Assembly (NCBI GenBank): GCA_004555155.1
Contig: SFJH01000020.1
Coordinates: forward strand, 1 to 64,000
DNA length: 64,000 nt
Direction: 5' to 3'
From: Clostridiales bacterium
Lineage (GTDB): Bacteria; Bacillota; Clostridia; Christensenellales; Aristaeellaceae
Notes under the pieces: generated by a model
The model's input: the letters and a program-made list of their open reading frames with translations, nothing else
The model's database searches: none
What the model was told of the DNA's origin: nothing
Shown: one piece after another, positions 54,316 through 63,369 of the stretch
Layout of the letters: every line of letters starts with the position of its first letter
How positions within the stretch are numbered: position 1 is the stretch's first letter
Program-made: the position numbers and the translations under genes

Positions 54316-55014
54316 ATGTCAAACGCATATGGAGAAAACGGCTTTCAGTCCTATATGACCTATCAGTCCGGCGCGCAGGAGCTGAGCGAGTCCCGCTACA
54401 ATCTGATCATCGGCGCAATGCTGACCTGGGGCTTCCTTCTGAACTATCTGCTGCTTCAGTTCGCCGGCCCGACGGTGATCCATCTGGTCTACGGCGCGGG
54501 CTGGCTCCCTTTCCTGATCGCCTATATCGTGCTGGTGATGATCGGCAGCGCCATGGTGCGCTCCCGCACGCCGGGCAAGTGCTTCATCGGCTACAATCTG
54601 ATCGCCGTGCCGGTGGGCGTGGTGGTTGCCGCGGCCATGATCGGCTACGACCCCGCCATCGTGACCCGCGCAGCGCTTTCCACGGCGGTGGTGACGCTGA
54701 GCATGATGATCATCTCCATGCTCGTGCCGCAGGTGTTCACGCGGTTCGCGCCGGCGCTGGGCATCTCGCTGCTGGCGGTCATTCTGGTGGAATCCGTATC
54801 GATGTTCCTGTTCCGCGCCGACCTGACGATCCTCGACTGGGTGGTCGTGGGCATCATGTGCATGTACATCGGCTTCGACTGGGTGCGCGCCAACTCGGTG
54901 CAGCGCACCGCCACCAACGCCATCGCGGCGGCATCGGCGCTGTATCTGGACATCATCAACATCTTCCTGCGCCTGCTGCGCATCCTGGCCCGCAGCCAGA
55001 AGAACAACGACTGA
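54316..55014 (+). CDS. Bax inhibitor-1/YccA family membrane protein
   Basis: A 232-residue protein with seven hydrophobic segments. The ending ALYLDIINIFLRLLRILAR carries the typical YLDxxNxFxxLLR signature of the BI-1 family, and the early ARTPGKCFIGYN-like loop (RSRTPGKCF) is also seen in bacterial members. Bacterial homologues form calcium-leak channels or interact with the FtsH protease. AAAGAGGTG lies before ATG 54316. It shares a promoter with miaA, 18 bp downstream. Confidence 0.82.
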   Translation: MSNAYGENGFQSYMTYQSGAQELSESRYNLIIGAMLTWGFLLNYLLLQFAGPTVIHLVYGAGWLPFLIAYIVLVMIGSAMVRSRTPGKCFIGYNLIAVPVGVVVAAAMIGYDPAIVTRAALSTAVVTLSMMIISMLVPQVFTRFAPALGISLLAVILVESVSMFLFRADLTILDWVVVGIMCMYIGFDWVRANSVQRTATNAIAAASALYLDIINIFLRLLRILARSQKNND

Positions 55015-55032
55015 CGCAAAGGAGAACCCCCT

Positions 55033-55923
55033 ATGAAACCAAAGCTCATCGTCATCGAAGGAACGAACGCCTCCGGCAAGAGCGGACTGGGCGTGGAGCT
55101 GGCCGCCCGCTATGGCGGTGAGATCGTCTCGGCGGACTCGCGGCAGGTGTTCCGCGGCCTGGATCTGGGCAGCGGCAAGATCACGCCCGAGGAAATGCGC
55201 GGCGTGCCCCATCATCTGATCGATGTGGCGGAGCCCAACGATTTCTTTTCCATGCACGACTTCCAGCGGCTGGCCTACGAGGCCATCGACGATATCCTGG
55301 TCCGGGGCAAGCTGCCGTTCCTGGTGGGCGGCACAGGGCTGTACGTGGCGTCGGTCACCGAGGGCTACGTGATGTCCGACACCGCGCCGGATCTGGAGTA
55401 CCGCGCCTATCTGGAGACGCTGGAAACGCCGAAGCTCTATGAGATACTGCTCTCTGTCCGCCCCGACGCCGACGTGGATCCCAAAAACCGCAACCGCGTG
55501 ATGCGCATGCTGGAGAAGATTCACGACGGCGACGACCACTCCGCGCCCAACGAGCCGCGCTACGACTGCGTGAAGCTGGGCGTGACCTGGGATCGCCCGG
55601 TGCTGCGCGCACGCATCGACGAGCGGCTGCAGCGCCGCCTGGATCAGGGCATGATCGAGGAGGTTCAGCGGCTGCTGGACGGCGGCGCGTCGGTGGAATT
55701 CATGATGAAGCTGGGGCTGGAATACCGCTTCATCACCCGCCATCTGACCGGCGATCTGCCCGACAGGGACGAGATGGTTTCGCTGCTGGGCACCGCCATC
55801 AAGCAGTTTGCCAAGCGGCAGATGATCTGGTTCCGCCGGGACAGGGAGATCCAGTGGCTGGACATGACCGCCGATCCCGTCGCCCAGGCCTGCGGCATCA
55901 TCGATTCCTTTCTGAAGTCATGA
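55033..55923 (+). CDS. miaA: tRNA dimethylallyltransferase
   Basis: A 296-residue protein. P-loop GTNASGKSGLGVELA (about 10-24), SADSRQVFRGLDLGSGK (about 33-49), HHLIDVAEPNDFFSM (about 60-74), VGGTGLYVAS (about 98-107) and DERLQRRLDQGMIEEV (about 196-211) define MiaA, although the start reads IEGTNASGKS rather than the usual GPTASGKT. It adds dimethylallyl to A37 of tRNAs reading U-starting codons. Often next to mutL or hfq, but here it follows a BI-1 gene. Confidence 0.9.
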   Translation: MKPKLIVIEGTNASGKSGLGVELAARYGGEIVSADSRQVFRGLDLGSGKITPEEMRGVPHHLIDVAEPNDFFSMHDFQRLAYEAIDDILVRGKLPFLVGGTGLYVASVTEGYVMSDTAPDLEYRAYLETLETPKLYEILLSVRPDADVDPKNRNRVMRMLEKIHDGDDHSAPNEPRYDCVKLGVTWDRPVLRARIDERLQRRLDQGMIEEVQRLLDGGASVEFMMKLGLEYRFITRHLTGDLPDRDEMVSLLGTAIKQFAKRQMIWFRRDREIQWLDMTADPVAQACGIIDSFLKS

Positions 55924-55925
55924 CA

Positions 55926-55959
55926 AAAACCCATCCGGCCCTTTCGCCGGATGGGTTTT
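55926..55959 (+). terminator. Bidirectional terminator between miaA and lplA
   Basis: AAAACCCATCCGGC (55926-55939) and GCCGGATGGGTTTT (55946-55959), 6-nt loop; both flanks give U tails for the converging genes. Confidence 0.92.
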
Positions 55960-55970
55960 CATGATGGGGA

Positions 55971-56903
55971 TCACAGCAGACAGCCGATGAATTGCTCCGT
56001 GCGCTCCTGATCGGACAGCGCCGAACCGACGCGCTCGCGAAGCTCTCCCAGCTCCAGCCGCGCGCCCTCCAGCGCCGCGCTCAGCGCCGGGCCCCGCTCG
56101 CCGGAAATGCGCACGTCCCGCATGACCGCCTTTTCCGCCGCATACTCAATCTGCATCGGCGAACCCCACGGCGCGCAGGCGCGCTCAAAGGTGAATTTCG
56201 GCGAATTGGCAAACGTCCACCTCCACGCGCGGTATTTTTCCTCTGCCAGCGCCTCCGCACGTCCGGTGAAATCCGCGCGCTCCGTCCGCTCCGGGGCGAA
56301 GGCGCGCGCCAGATCCTGCACAAAATCGCAAACGTCCCTGTCCTTCGGGAGGTGTTCGCCGATGTTCGTCACCGGCGCGGGCGCAGACGGGACGGCTTTC
56401 GAATGATAGCAGGGGCTGTGACCGTTGGCCAGCGCGCGCAGGGCCGTCAGATCCGCGCTGAACAGCAGCGTGCCGTGGTGCAGCAGCCGTCCCTTTGAGA
56501 TCCGCTGGGCGCTTCCGGAAACCTTCCGCCCCGCGACCGCCAGCGCGCTGGAGCCGCTGCGCTCCGCAGGAACGCCCACCGCGCGCAGCACGCCCACGAC
56601 CCGATCCAGCACAGCGTCGTAGCCCATGCCGTCCCGGTAGTCCGTAATCAGCGCATAGTTGACGTTGCCGGGATCGTGATAGACGCATCCGCCGCCGGTG
56701 GTCCGGCGCACCAGCGCCACGCCGCGGGCCATCGCCGTGGGCACGTGCACCTCCTGAAACAAATTCTGATACCGCCCGCAGACCACCGCCGGACGGTTGC
56801 GCCAGATCAGCAGGACGTCCTCCCGGGCGTCCAGTTCAAACGCGCACTCCTCAAACGCCTGGTTGTACGCGGGATCGAGGGAATCGTTGGGAAAGTAGAT
56901 CAT
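55971..56903 (-). CDS. lplA: Lipoate--protein ligase
   Basis: A 310-residue ligase; ATG 56903 is four bases after GGAGGA. Motifs are RRTTGGGCVYHDPGNVNYAL (about 70-89, lipoyl-adenylate binding), the catalytic Lys segment VAGRKVSGSAQ (about 131-141) and HHGTLLFSADL (about 150). A C-terminal accessory domain of about 80 residues is present, which supports the full LplA type able to activate and transfer free lipoate. It would lipoylate GcvH or dehydrogenase E2 subunits, not found in this window. Confidence 0.9.
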   Translation of the reverse strand: MIYFPNDSLDPAYNQAFEECAFELDAREDVLLIWRNRPAVVCGRYQNLFQEVHVPTAMARGVALVRRTTGGGCVYHDPGNVNYALITDYRDGMGYDAVLDRVVGVLRAVGVPAERSGSSALAVAGRKVSGSAQRISKGRLLHHGTLLFSADLTALRALANGHSPCYHSKAVPSAPAPVTNIGEHLPKDRDVCDFVQDLARAFAPERTERADFTGRAEALAEEKYRAWRWTFANSPKFTFERACAPWGSPMQIEYAAEKAVMRDVRISGERGPALSAALEGARLELGELRERVGSALSDQERTEQFIGCLL

Positions 56904-56933
56904 GTCGTCCTCCGCAGCATTCGTGATGATGCT

Positions 56934-56962
56934 ATTGTAAACCGGCCGGCGCCGAATGTAAA
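56934..56962 (-). promoter_or_regulatory. Promoter of lplA
   Basis: On the minus strand, TTTACA (56962-56957) and TACAAT (56939-56934), 17-bp spacer. Confidence 0.75.
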
Positions 56963-56997
56963 GAGCCGTGAAATCATTTTTCCGCTCCGGATTCCCC

Positions 56998-57026
56998 TTG
57001 ATTTCCGCACCCTCCCATGCTACAAT
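56998..57026 (+). promoter_or_regulatory. Promoter of the MFS transporter gene
   Basis: TTGATT at 56998-57003 and TACAAT at 57021-57026, 17-bp spacer. Confidence 0.75.
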
Positions 57027-57060
57027 GGGCCTGACAGCATTCGATTGAGAGGAACCCGAC

Positions 57061-58209
57061 ATGCACTACGCTTCCCTGTACGTCTACTACTTTGTCTACT
57101 TTATTATGACCGGCGCGTCCACCTTTGTGCCGAAATTCTACGGCGAAATCGGCATGAGCAACGCCCGAATCGGCATCCTCACCAGCGTGCCGACGCTGGT
57201 GGCGCTGGCGCTCACCCCGCTGCTGGGCATGCTGACGGACCGCGTTTCCAGAAAGCGGTATCTGCTTTCCGCCATGCTGGTGTTCATGGCGGCGATGTGC
57301 TTTCTGGTGCCGTACAGCAACGGCTTTCTGGCGATGCTGGCGGCGGTCAGCGGCTATACGGTGATCAGCACCTCGGCCAATCCGCTGGCCAACACCATCG
57401 CGCTGGAATACACCCGCGAGATCGGCAAGCCCTACGGCCCCATCCGGCTGCTGGGCACGGTGGGCTATCAGTGCGGCGCGCTGCTGGTGGGCGTGATATT
57501 GTCCAGGAGCCTGAACAGCCTGTATCCGCTGATGGGCGTGGCGGTGCTGCTGGCCTGCTGCGTCACGTTCCTGATGCCCAATGTGGAGGGCCACCAGCAC
57601 AGCCGCCAGAAGGTGCCGCTGTCCCGGCTGTTCGCCGACCGGCACGTGCGCATGCTGTACATCATCATCTTCTGCGCGACGATCTCCACCCAGTTTTACA
57701 TCTCGTTTTACACCAAGCACCTGGGCGATCTGGGCATGAGCAACGCCGCAACCTCGTGGATTACGCTGCTGTCCGTGATGCTGGAGCTGCCGTTTCTCTA
57801 CTTCGGCGACCGCATCGCGCGGCGCACGAACATCTGGAACTGGCTGCTCATCGGACTGGCCGCCAACGGCGTCCGCTGGCTGGGACTGGCCTTCAGCAAA
57901 ACCGCGCTGCCCAACATCCTGTTTCAGCTGCCGGGCGTGACGGTGCTGGCCTGCTTCGAGTTCTTCCCTGCCCTGTACCTGAACCGCCGCGTGCCCGCGG
58001 AGCTCAGCGGCGCGGCGCAGAACATGCTCTCGCTGGTGTCGTTCGGCGCGGCGAAGATCGTCGGCAGCCTGATCGGCGGGCAGATCTGCGAATACACCGG
58101 CATTCCCGCGATGTTCGCGGCGCTGGGCGTGCTGATGCTGGTCGGCTGCGCGCTGTTCTGGAAGCCCACCCGCCGACTGATTCAGGACGACCTGCCCGAC
58201 GCTCTGTGA
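57061..58209 (+). CDS. MFS family transporter
   Basis: A 382-residue protein with about twelve helices. The loop between helices 2 and 3, GMLTDRVSRKRYLLS, is the MFS signature; a halfway loop (HSRQKVPLSRLFADRHVR) divides two six-helix halves. The pattern resembles the MFS_1-like/nucleoside-3-phenylpropionate porter group. Substrate cannot be told. GAGAGGAA lies before ATG 57061. An ACT-domain gene follows after 37 bp and may be cotranscribed. Confidence 0.85.
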   Translation: MHYASLYVYYFVYFIMTGASTFVPKFYGEIGMSNARIGILTSVPTLVALALTPLLGMLTDRVSRKRYLLSAMLVFMAAMCFLVPYSNGFLAMLAAVSGYTVISTSANPLANTIALEYTREIGKPYGPIRLLGTVGYQCGALLVGVILSRSLNSLYPLMGVAVLLACCVTFLMPNVEGHQHSRQKVPLSRLFADRHVRMLYIIIFCATISTQFYISFYTKHLGDLGMSNAATSWITLLSVMLELPFLYFGDRIARRTNIWNWLLIGLAANGVRWLGLAFSKTALPNILFQLPGVTVLACFEFFPALYLNRRVPAELSGAAQNMLSLVSFGAAKIVGSLIGGQICEYTGIPAMFAALGVLMLVGCALFWKPTRRLIQDDLPDAL

Positions 58210-58246
58210 GCGGGCCCATTCTTCAACCGATACACAGGAGAAAATC

Positions 58247-58684
58247 ATGCTAGACAGCTATCTGATTGTGGAGCGCTCCGCGCTTCCGGACTATTTCATC
58301 AAGGTCGTCGAGGCCCGGCGGCTGCTGGAAACCGGCGTATGTACGCAGGTCAGCGACGCCGTGCGCGAGGTCGGCATCTCCCGCAGCACCTACTACAAAT
58401 ACAAGGACAAGATCATGGAGCCGACCCAGCTCAATGTCGGCCACCGCGCATCGCTGATGCTCACCCTCTGTCACGAGGCGGGCATGCTCTCGCGGGTGCT
58501 CAACGCCGTGTCCGATTTCGGCGCGAACATCCTCACCATCACCCAGAGTCTGCCCGTGCACGGCAAGGCCAGCATCATGCTCACACTGGACACGGTGAAC
58601 ATGGCGCAGTCGGTGGAGCGCATGCTGGAGGCGCTGCAAAACATTCAGGGCGTGGAAAAGGTGCGGCTGCTCGCTGTGGAATGA
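58247..58684 (+). CDS. ACT domain protein, PheB/UPF0735 family
   Basis: A 145-residue protein of standard length. Its N-terminal part has a small HTH-like helix pair (VSDAVREVGISRSTYYKYKD, about 36-55), and the C-terminal half is an ACT domain (ASLMLTLCHEAGMLSRVLNAVSDFGANILTI, about 68-98). This is the UPF0735 family, whose B. subtilis member PheB sits beside pheA. A role in sensing an aromatic or other amino acid is assumed by family; no aromatic genes are near. Confidence 0.88.
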   Translation: MLDSYLIVERSALPDYFIKVVEARRLLETGVCTQVSDAVREVGISRSTYYKYKDKIMEPTQLNVGHRASLMLTLCHEAGMLSRVLNAVSDFGANILTITQSLPVHGKASIMLTLDTVNMAQSVERMLEALQNIQGVEKVRLLAVE

Positions 58685-58700
58685 TCGAAAGCAGTCCGAG

Positions 58701-58735
58701 AGGATCTGAACGGAAATCCGTTCGGATCCTTTTTT
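58701..58735 (+). terminator. Terminator after the ACT-domain gene
   Basis: AGGATCTGAACGGA (58701-58714) and TCCGTTCGGATCCT (58717-58730) with one mismatch, then TTTTT. Confidence 0.9.
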
Positions 58736-58803
58736 GCGCGTCGGCTTCATATTTCCCCGGAAAACGGTCAACAATATCCTCGAGAAAGCTCCGGAGGTTC
58801 TTT

Positions 58804-58965
58804 ATGCAGTGGATTGAACGCATTGTCTTTTCGGCGCTGATCGCGGGGATTCTGGCTTGTCTGACAGCGATGCTGATCATGGCGCTGTCCATGCGTACGC
58901 CGCAGGCCGCCGTCTTTCCCGGCGCGCAGCTCGTCCATCTCTGTTCGGGAGGAATGTCTTTATGA
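58804..58965 (+). CDS. Small membrane protein upstream of spoVA genes (53 aa)
   Basis: ATG 58804 has CGGAGG eight bases upstream. The product has one membrane helix (RIVFSALIAGILACLTAMLIMAL) and a short tail. It ends in an ATGA overlap with the next small ORF, which overlaps spoVAC in the same manner, so all are translationally coupled. Not recognised; too short for SpoVAA or SpoVAB. Its place suggests forespore expression with spoVA. Coding status rests on ribosome site and coupling only. Confidence 0.6.
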   Translation: MQWIERIVFSALIAGILACLTAMLIMALSMRTPQAAVFPGAQLVHLCSGGMSL

Positions 58966-59087
58966 ACCGACACTGTCTGCCGCAGAGCGCCGCGCATCCC
59001 GCAGACGCGCGCAGCGGCACGGAAATCCGTTATCCCAGCGGCAAGGGCCGCCACAATTCGCGGGCGCGGGAGGAGGAGCAGACATGA
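58962..59087 (+). CDS. Small hydrophilic protein coupled to spoVAC (41 aa)
   Basis: ATG 58962 with GGGAGGAA upstream; overlaps the previous stop and the spoVAC start by 4 bases each (ATGA). The 41-residue product is polar and basic (RSGTEIRYPSGKGRHNSRA), with a single Cys near the N-terminus. No recognised family. The PSGKGRHN section is reminiscent of loop sequences but too short for inference. Could serve mainly to pass ribosomes on to spoVAC. Confidence 0.55.
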   Translation: MNRHCLPQSAAHPADARSGTEIRYPSGKGRHNSRAREEEQT

Positions 59088-59542
59088 CGCAGGGCAACAT
59101 GCAGCCGGAGGAATACAGCAAGCTGGTCTCCAAAATGACGCCCCACTCCCGTCATGTGCGCGGCTGCTTCCGGGCGTTCTGGGTGGGCGGCGTGATCTGC
59201 ATGCTGGGACAGGCGCTCAACGCCCTGGGCGAGACGCTCAACCTGTGCGAGACGGCCGGGCCGATGTTTACCTCCACCGTGCTGATCTTCCTGGGAACGA
59301 CGCTCACCGGACTGGGCATCTATGATCGCATCGGCAAATACGCCGGCTGCGGTTCCATTGTGCCCATCACCGGCTTCGCCAATTCCGTGGCCGCGCCCGC
59401 GCTGGAATACCGCCGCGAGGGCATCGTGATGGGCATCGGCGCGAAGCTGTTCACCCTCGCGGGGCCGGTGCTGGTCTACGGCATCTCCACGTCCATCGGC
59501 ATCGGCGTGATCTACTGGGCGGTCAGGGGGTGGCTGATGTGA
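59084..59542 (+). CDS. spoVAC: Stage V sporulation protein AC
   Basis: A 152-residue membrane protein with about four helices. FRAFWVGGVICMLGQALN (about 29-46), FLGTTLTGLGIYDRIGKYAG (about 68-87) and GSIVPITGFANSVAAPALEYRREG (about 89-112) match SpoVAC. It is part of the forespore membrane channel for dipicolinic acid uptake and, in germination, a mechanosensitive release channel. Overlaps spoVAD by 4 bases. Confidence 0.93.
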   Translation: MTQGNMQPEEYSKLVSKMTPHSRHVRGCFRAFWVGGVICMLGQALNALGETLNLCETAGPMFTSTVLIFLGTTLTGLGIYDRIGKYAGCGSIVPITGFANSVAAPALEYRREGIVMGIGAKLFTLAGPVLVYGISTSIGIGVIYWAVRGWLM

Positions 59543-60558
59543 GCCGCGCCGGAGCGCAGACCCTGATTTTTGACAACCCGCCCGCCATTGCGGCGCACAT
59601 CTCCTACGCCGGACCCAAGGAGGGACAGGGGCCGCTGTCCGAATGGTTCGACGTGGTGCTGGCGGATGACCTGCTGGGCCAGAAGAGCTGGGAGCTGGCG
59701 GAGAGCGAAATGGTGCGCCGCGCCGTGGAGCAGGCGCTGAAGACCGCCGGGATCACCGCCGAATCCGTACAGGCCATGCTGGGCGGCGATCTGAACAACC
59801 AGATCATCGCCTCCAGCTTCGCCGCGCGCACGCTGGGCATTCCCTTTCTGGGGCTCTACGGCGCGTGCTCCACCTTTATTCAGGCCACGCTGCTGGGCGC
59901 TTCGCTGATCAGCGGCGGATATCTGGACAACGCCGTCTGCGTGGCCTCCAGCCACTATTGCACCGCAGAGCGGCAGTTCCGATTCCCCGTGGAGCTGGGC
60001 AACCAGCGTCCGCCCCAGGCCAGCTGGACCACCACCGCCTGCGGCTGCAGCCTTCTGACCGCCAACGCCGCGCCGGGCGCGCTGAAGGTCGTCAGCGGCA
60101 CCCTCGGCAAGGTGATCGACCTTCAGATCAAGGACGCCAACCATATGGGCGCGGCCATGGCCCCGGCGGTCTGCTCCACCATCGAGGCGCATCTGGCCGA
60201 GACGGGGCGCACCGCCGACGATTACGACCTGATCGCCACCGGCGACCTGGGCTGGATCGGCCGGAACATCCTGATGGAGCTGTTTCACCACGACAACGTC
60301 GGGATGCCCGACGAAAAGCTGGTAGACTGCGGCGCGAGCATCTTCTATCAGGAGCAGGATACCCACGCCGGCGGCAGCGGCTGCGGCTGTGTGGCCTCGG
60401 TCAGCTGCGGCTGGCTGATGAAGCGCATCGAGCGGGGCGAGCTGCATCGGGTGCTGATCGCCGGCTCCGGCGCGATGCTCAGTCCCACCAGCTGTCAGCA
60501 GGGCGAAACCATCCCCGGCATCTCCTACGCCGTTTGCATCGAAGGAGGCGCAGAATGA
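59539..60558 (+). CDS. spoVAD: Stage V sporulation protein AD
   Basis: GTG 59539 is chosen since it overlaps the spoVAC stop (GTGA) and has AGGGGGT upstream, giving 339 residues, the usual SpoVAD size. The thiolase-like fold is visible: FLGLYGACSTFIQATLLGA (about 101-119) with the former catalytic Cys, ASSHYCTAERQFR (about 137-149), and GSGCGCVASVSCGWLM near the end of the protein. SpoVAD is soluble and binds dipicolinic acid for transport to the spore core. Confidence 0.95.
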   Translation: MSRAGAQTLIFDNPPAIAAHISYAGPKEGQGPLSEWFDVVLADDLLGQKSWELAESEMVRRAVEQALKTAGITAESVQAMLGGDLNNQIIASSFAARTLGIPFLGLYGACSTFIQATLLGASLISGGYLDNAVCVASSHYCTAERQFRFPVELGNQRPPQASWTTTACGCSLLTANAAPGALKVVSGTLGKVIDLQIKDANHMGAAMAPAVCSTIEAHLAETGRTADDYDLIATGDLGWIGRNILMELFHHDNVGMPDEKLVDCGASIFYQEQDTHAGGSGCGCVASVSCGWLMKRIERGELHRVLIAGSGAMLSPTSCQQGETIPGISYAVCIEGGAE

Positions 60559-60923
60559 GCGAGCTTCTGATCTATGGAAAAGCCTTCTTGGTAGGCGGAC
60601 TGATCTGCGTGATCGGCCAGATTCTGATGCAGACCACCAAACTGACCAGCGCGCGCATTCTGGTGCTGTTCGTGGTCTCCGGAGCGATCCTCACAGGATT
60701 GGGGATCTACAAGCCGCTGGTGGACTTCGCCGGCGCGGGCGCAACCGTCCCGCTGACCGGCTTCGGCTACTCGCTGGCCATGGGCGCCATCGAGGGCGTG
60801 AACAAATACGGCCTCATCGGCGCGCTGTGCGGCGGCGTGACCAAGACCGCCGCAGGCATCTCCGCCGCAGTGCTGTTCGGCCTGCTCAACGCGCTGATCT
60901 TCAAGCCCCACGCCAAGCCGTGA
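60555..60923 (+). CDS. spoVAE: Stage V sporulation protein AE (AEb type)
   Basis: A 122-residue membrane protein with about four helices; ATG 60555 overlaps the spoVAD stop (ATGA) and follows AAGGAGG. AFLVGGLICVIGQILMQTTKLTSARILVLFV and GAGATVPLTGFGYSLAMGAIEGV are characteristic. With SpoVAC and AD it makes the minimal three-gene spoVA set seen in many Clostridia. Terminator follows directly. Confidence 0.94.
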   Translation: MSELLIYGKAFLVGGLICVIGQILMQTTKLTSARILVLFVVSGAILTGLGIYKPLVDFAGAGATVPLTGFGYSLAMGAIEGVNKYGLIGALCGGVTKTAAGISAAVLFGLLNALIFKPHAKP

Positions 60924-60935
60924 ATCGTTTGTATT

Positions 60936-60977
60936 AAATTTGCAATTCCAGAAAATTGGAATTGCAAATTTCTGTTT
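60936..60977 (+). terminator. Terminator of the spoVA operon
   Basis: AAATTTGCAATTCCA (60936-60950) and TGGAATTGCAAATTT (60957-60971), a perfect 15-bp stem; CTGTTTT follows. Its right arm contains the -35 of the next promoter. Confidence 0.85.
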
Positions 60978-60990
60978 TATCTGATAGAAT
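60962..60990 (+). promoter_or_regulatory. Promoter of the glycine riboswitch-agcS transcript
   Basis: TTGCAA at 60962-60967 and TAGAAT at 60985-60990 with a 17-bp spacer and a TG-like extension (TGA) before the -10. Confidence 0.7.
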
Positions 60991-61008
60991 GGGATCGTCA
61001 GTTGATGC

Positions 61009-61172
61009 TTGCAGGAAAGCGGCGGATCGTTCCGCCCGCCGAAGGAGTAAAACTCTCAGGCTCCCCGCGCTTCGGGGAAGGGACTGCACGCGGATGGCAC
61101 TCTGGAGAAGCCCGCCTGGCGCGGGGGCCGAAGGGGAAAGCGCAAGCGAATCTCTCAGGCAAAAGGACAGAG
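61009..61172 (+). ncRNA. Tandem glycine riboswitch (two aptamers)
   Basis: Aptamer 1 (61009-61090): CAGGAAAGC, GCCGAAGGAGTAAAACTC, TCTCAGGC, GGGACTGCA. Aptamer 2 (61099-61172): CTCTGGAGAAGC, GCCGAAGGGGAAAGC, TCTCAGGCAAAAGGACAGAG. All conserved glycine-aptamer blocks occur twice, with a linker of about 9 nt. It precedes an alanine/glycine:sodium symporter gene, a well-known target. Confidence 0.96.
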
Positions 61173-61219
61173 CAAAGACGCCCTTTCCATTGGGATGGGT
61201 TTCCTTTTGTCCTTCTCCG

Positions 61220-61249
61220 GAGTTGAAGCCCCTTCAACTCTATTTTTTA
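61220..61249 (+). terminator. Expression-platform terminator of the glycine riboswitch
   Basis: GAGTTGAAG (61220-61228) and CTTCAACTC (61232-61240), CCC loop, then TATTTTTTA. It ends just before the ribosome site of agcS. Confidence 0.88.
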
Positions 61250-61265
61250 TGGAAGGATGATCCCG

Positions 61266-62822
<1,557 letters not shown>

Positions 62823-62830
62823 TCTGCATA

Positions 62831-62860
62831 AAAAGGAGAACCCGCGCGGGTTCTCCTTTT
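62831..62860 (+). terminator. Bidirectional terminator between agcS and rhaM
   Basis: AAAAGGAGAACCC (62831-62843) and GGGTTCTCCTTTT (62848-62860), GCGC loop; U tails on both strands between converging genes. Confidence 0.92.
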
Positions 62861-62866
62861 GCTGTC

Positions 62867-63184
62867 TCAGTCCAGCCGGAACATCAGCTGCATCTTTGGC
62901 TGCGCGCCGGTCAAGGGATCCATCTCCAGCTCCAGCACGTCCTTCATGTACTCGTTCCATCGATCCACGATCGGACTGCCGGCCTGGGTCTTTTCGGCAA
63001 ATTCAATGCCCTTTTCGCACTCGTAATAGCCAAACAGCACGTCGCCGTCGCTCCAGATGGTGTAGTTGCCGATGCCGGCGCTCTTCAAAAGCGCCACCAT
63101 CTCCGGCCAGATTTCGTCGTGGCGGCGCTTGTATTCCGCCTGCATGCCCGGCTTGATGCGGCCCTTCCATGCAAATCGCTCCAT
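62867..63184 (-). CDS. rhaM: L-rhamnose mutarotase
   Basis: A 105-residue protein, the exact size of RhaM/YiiL. ATG 63184 follows AAAGGAGC. Catalytic His22 sits in RRHDEIWPEMV; GIGNYTIW and LFGYYECEKG give the ferredoxin-like strands, and VDRWNEYMKDVL the terminal helix. It interconverts alpha and beta L-rhamnose. There are no rhamnose catabolic genes beside it; it diverges from a phosphodiesterase gene. Confidence 0.93.
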   Translation of the reverse strand: MERFAWKGRIKPGMQAEYKRRHDEIWPEMVALLKSAGIGNYTIWSDGDVLFGYYECEKGIEFAEKTQAGSPIVDRWNEYMKDVLELEMDPLTGAQPKMQLMFRLD

Positions 63185-63288
63185 GGGGATGCTCCTTTCG
63201 AAAACTAAAATTTCTGCAGATAACATTCGCCCTCTCCGCGCCGCACTCCTGCCTGGGCCTCGAAATTTTGTCCGCGCCGCCCCTGATC

Positions 63289-63317
63289 TTGACAAATGAC
63301 ATTCGAAATGATATCCT
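63289..63317 (+). promoter_or_regulatory. Promoter of the phosphodiesterase gene
   Basis: TTGACA at 63289-63294 and TATCCT at 63312-63317, 17-bp spacer. Confidence 0.65.
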
Positions 63318-63369
63318 TTTTCTGGGATTTGGATCGTCCATTTCGGACATACGCAAGGAGGAATTCGAC

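Noticed and set aside
58740..58800. SigG/SigF promoter ahead of the spoVA operon
   Set aside because: A TTCATA...CAACAATA pair can be picked out but the match to forespore sigma factor sites is too poor to list as a feature.
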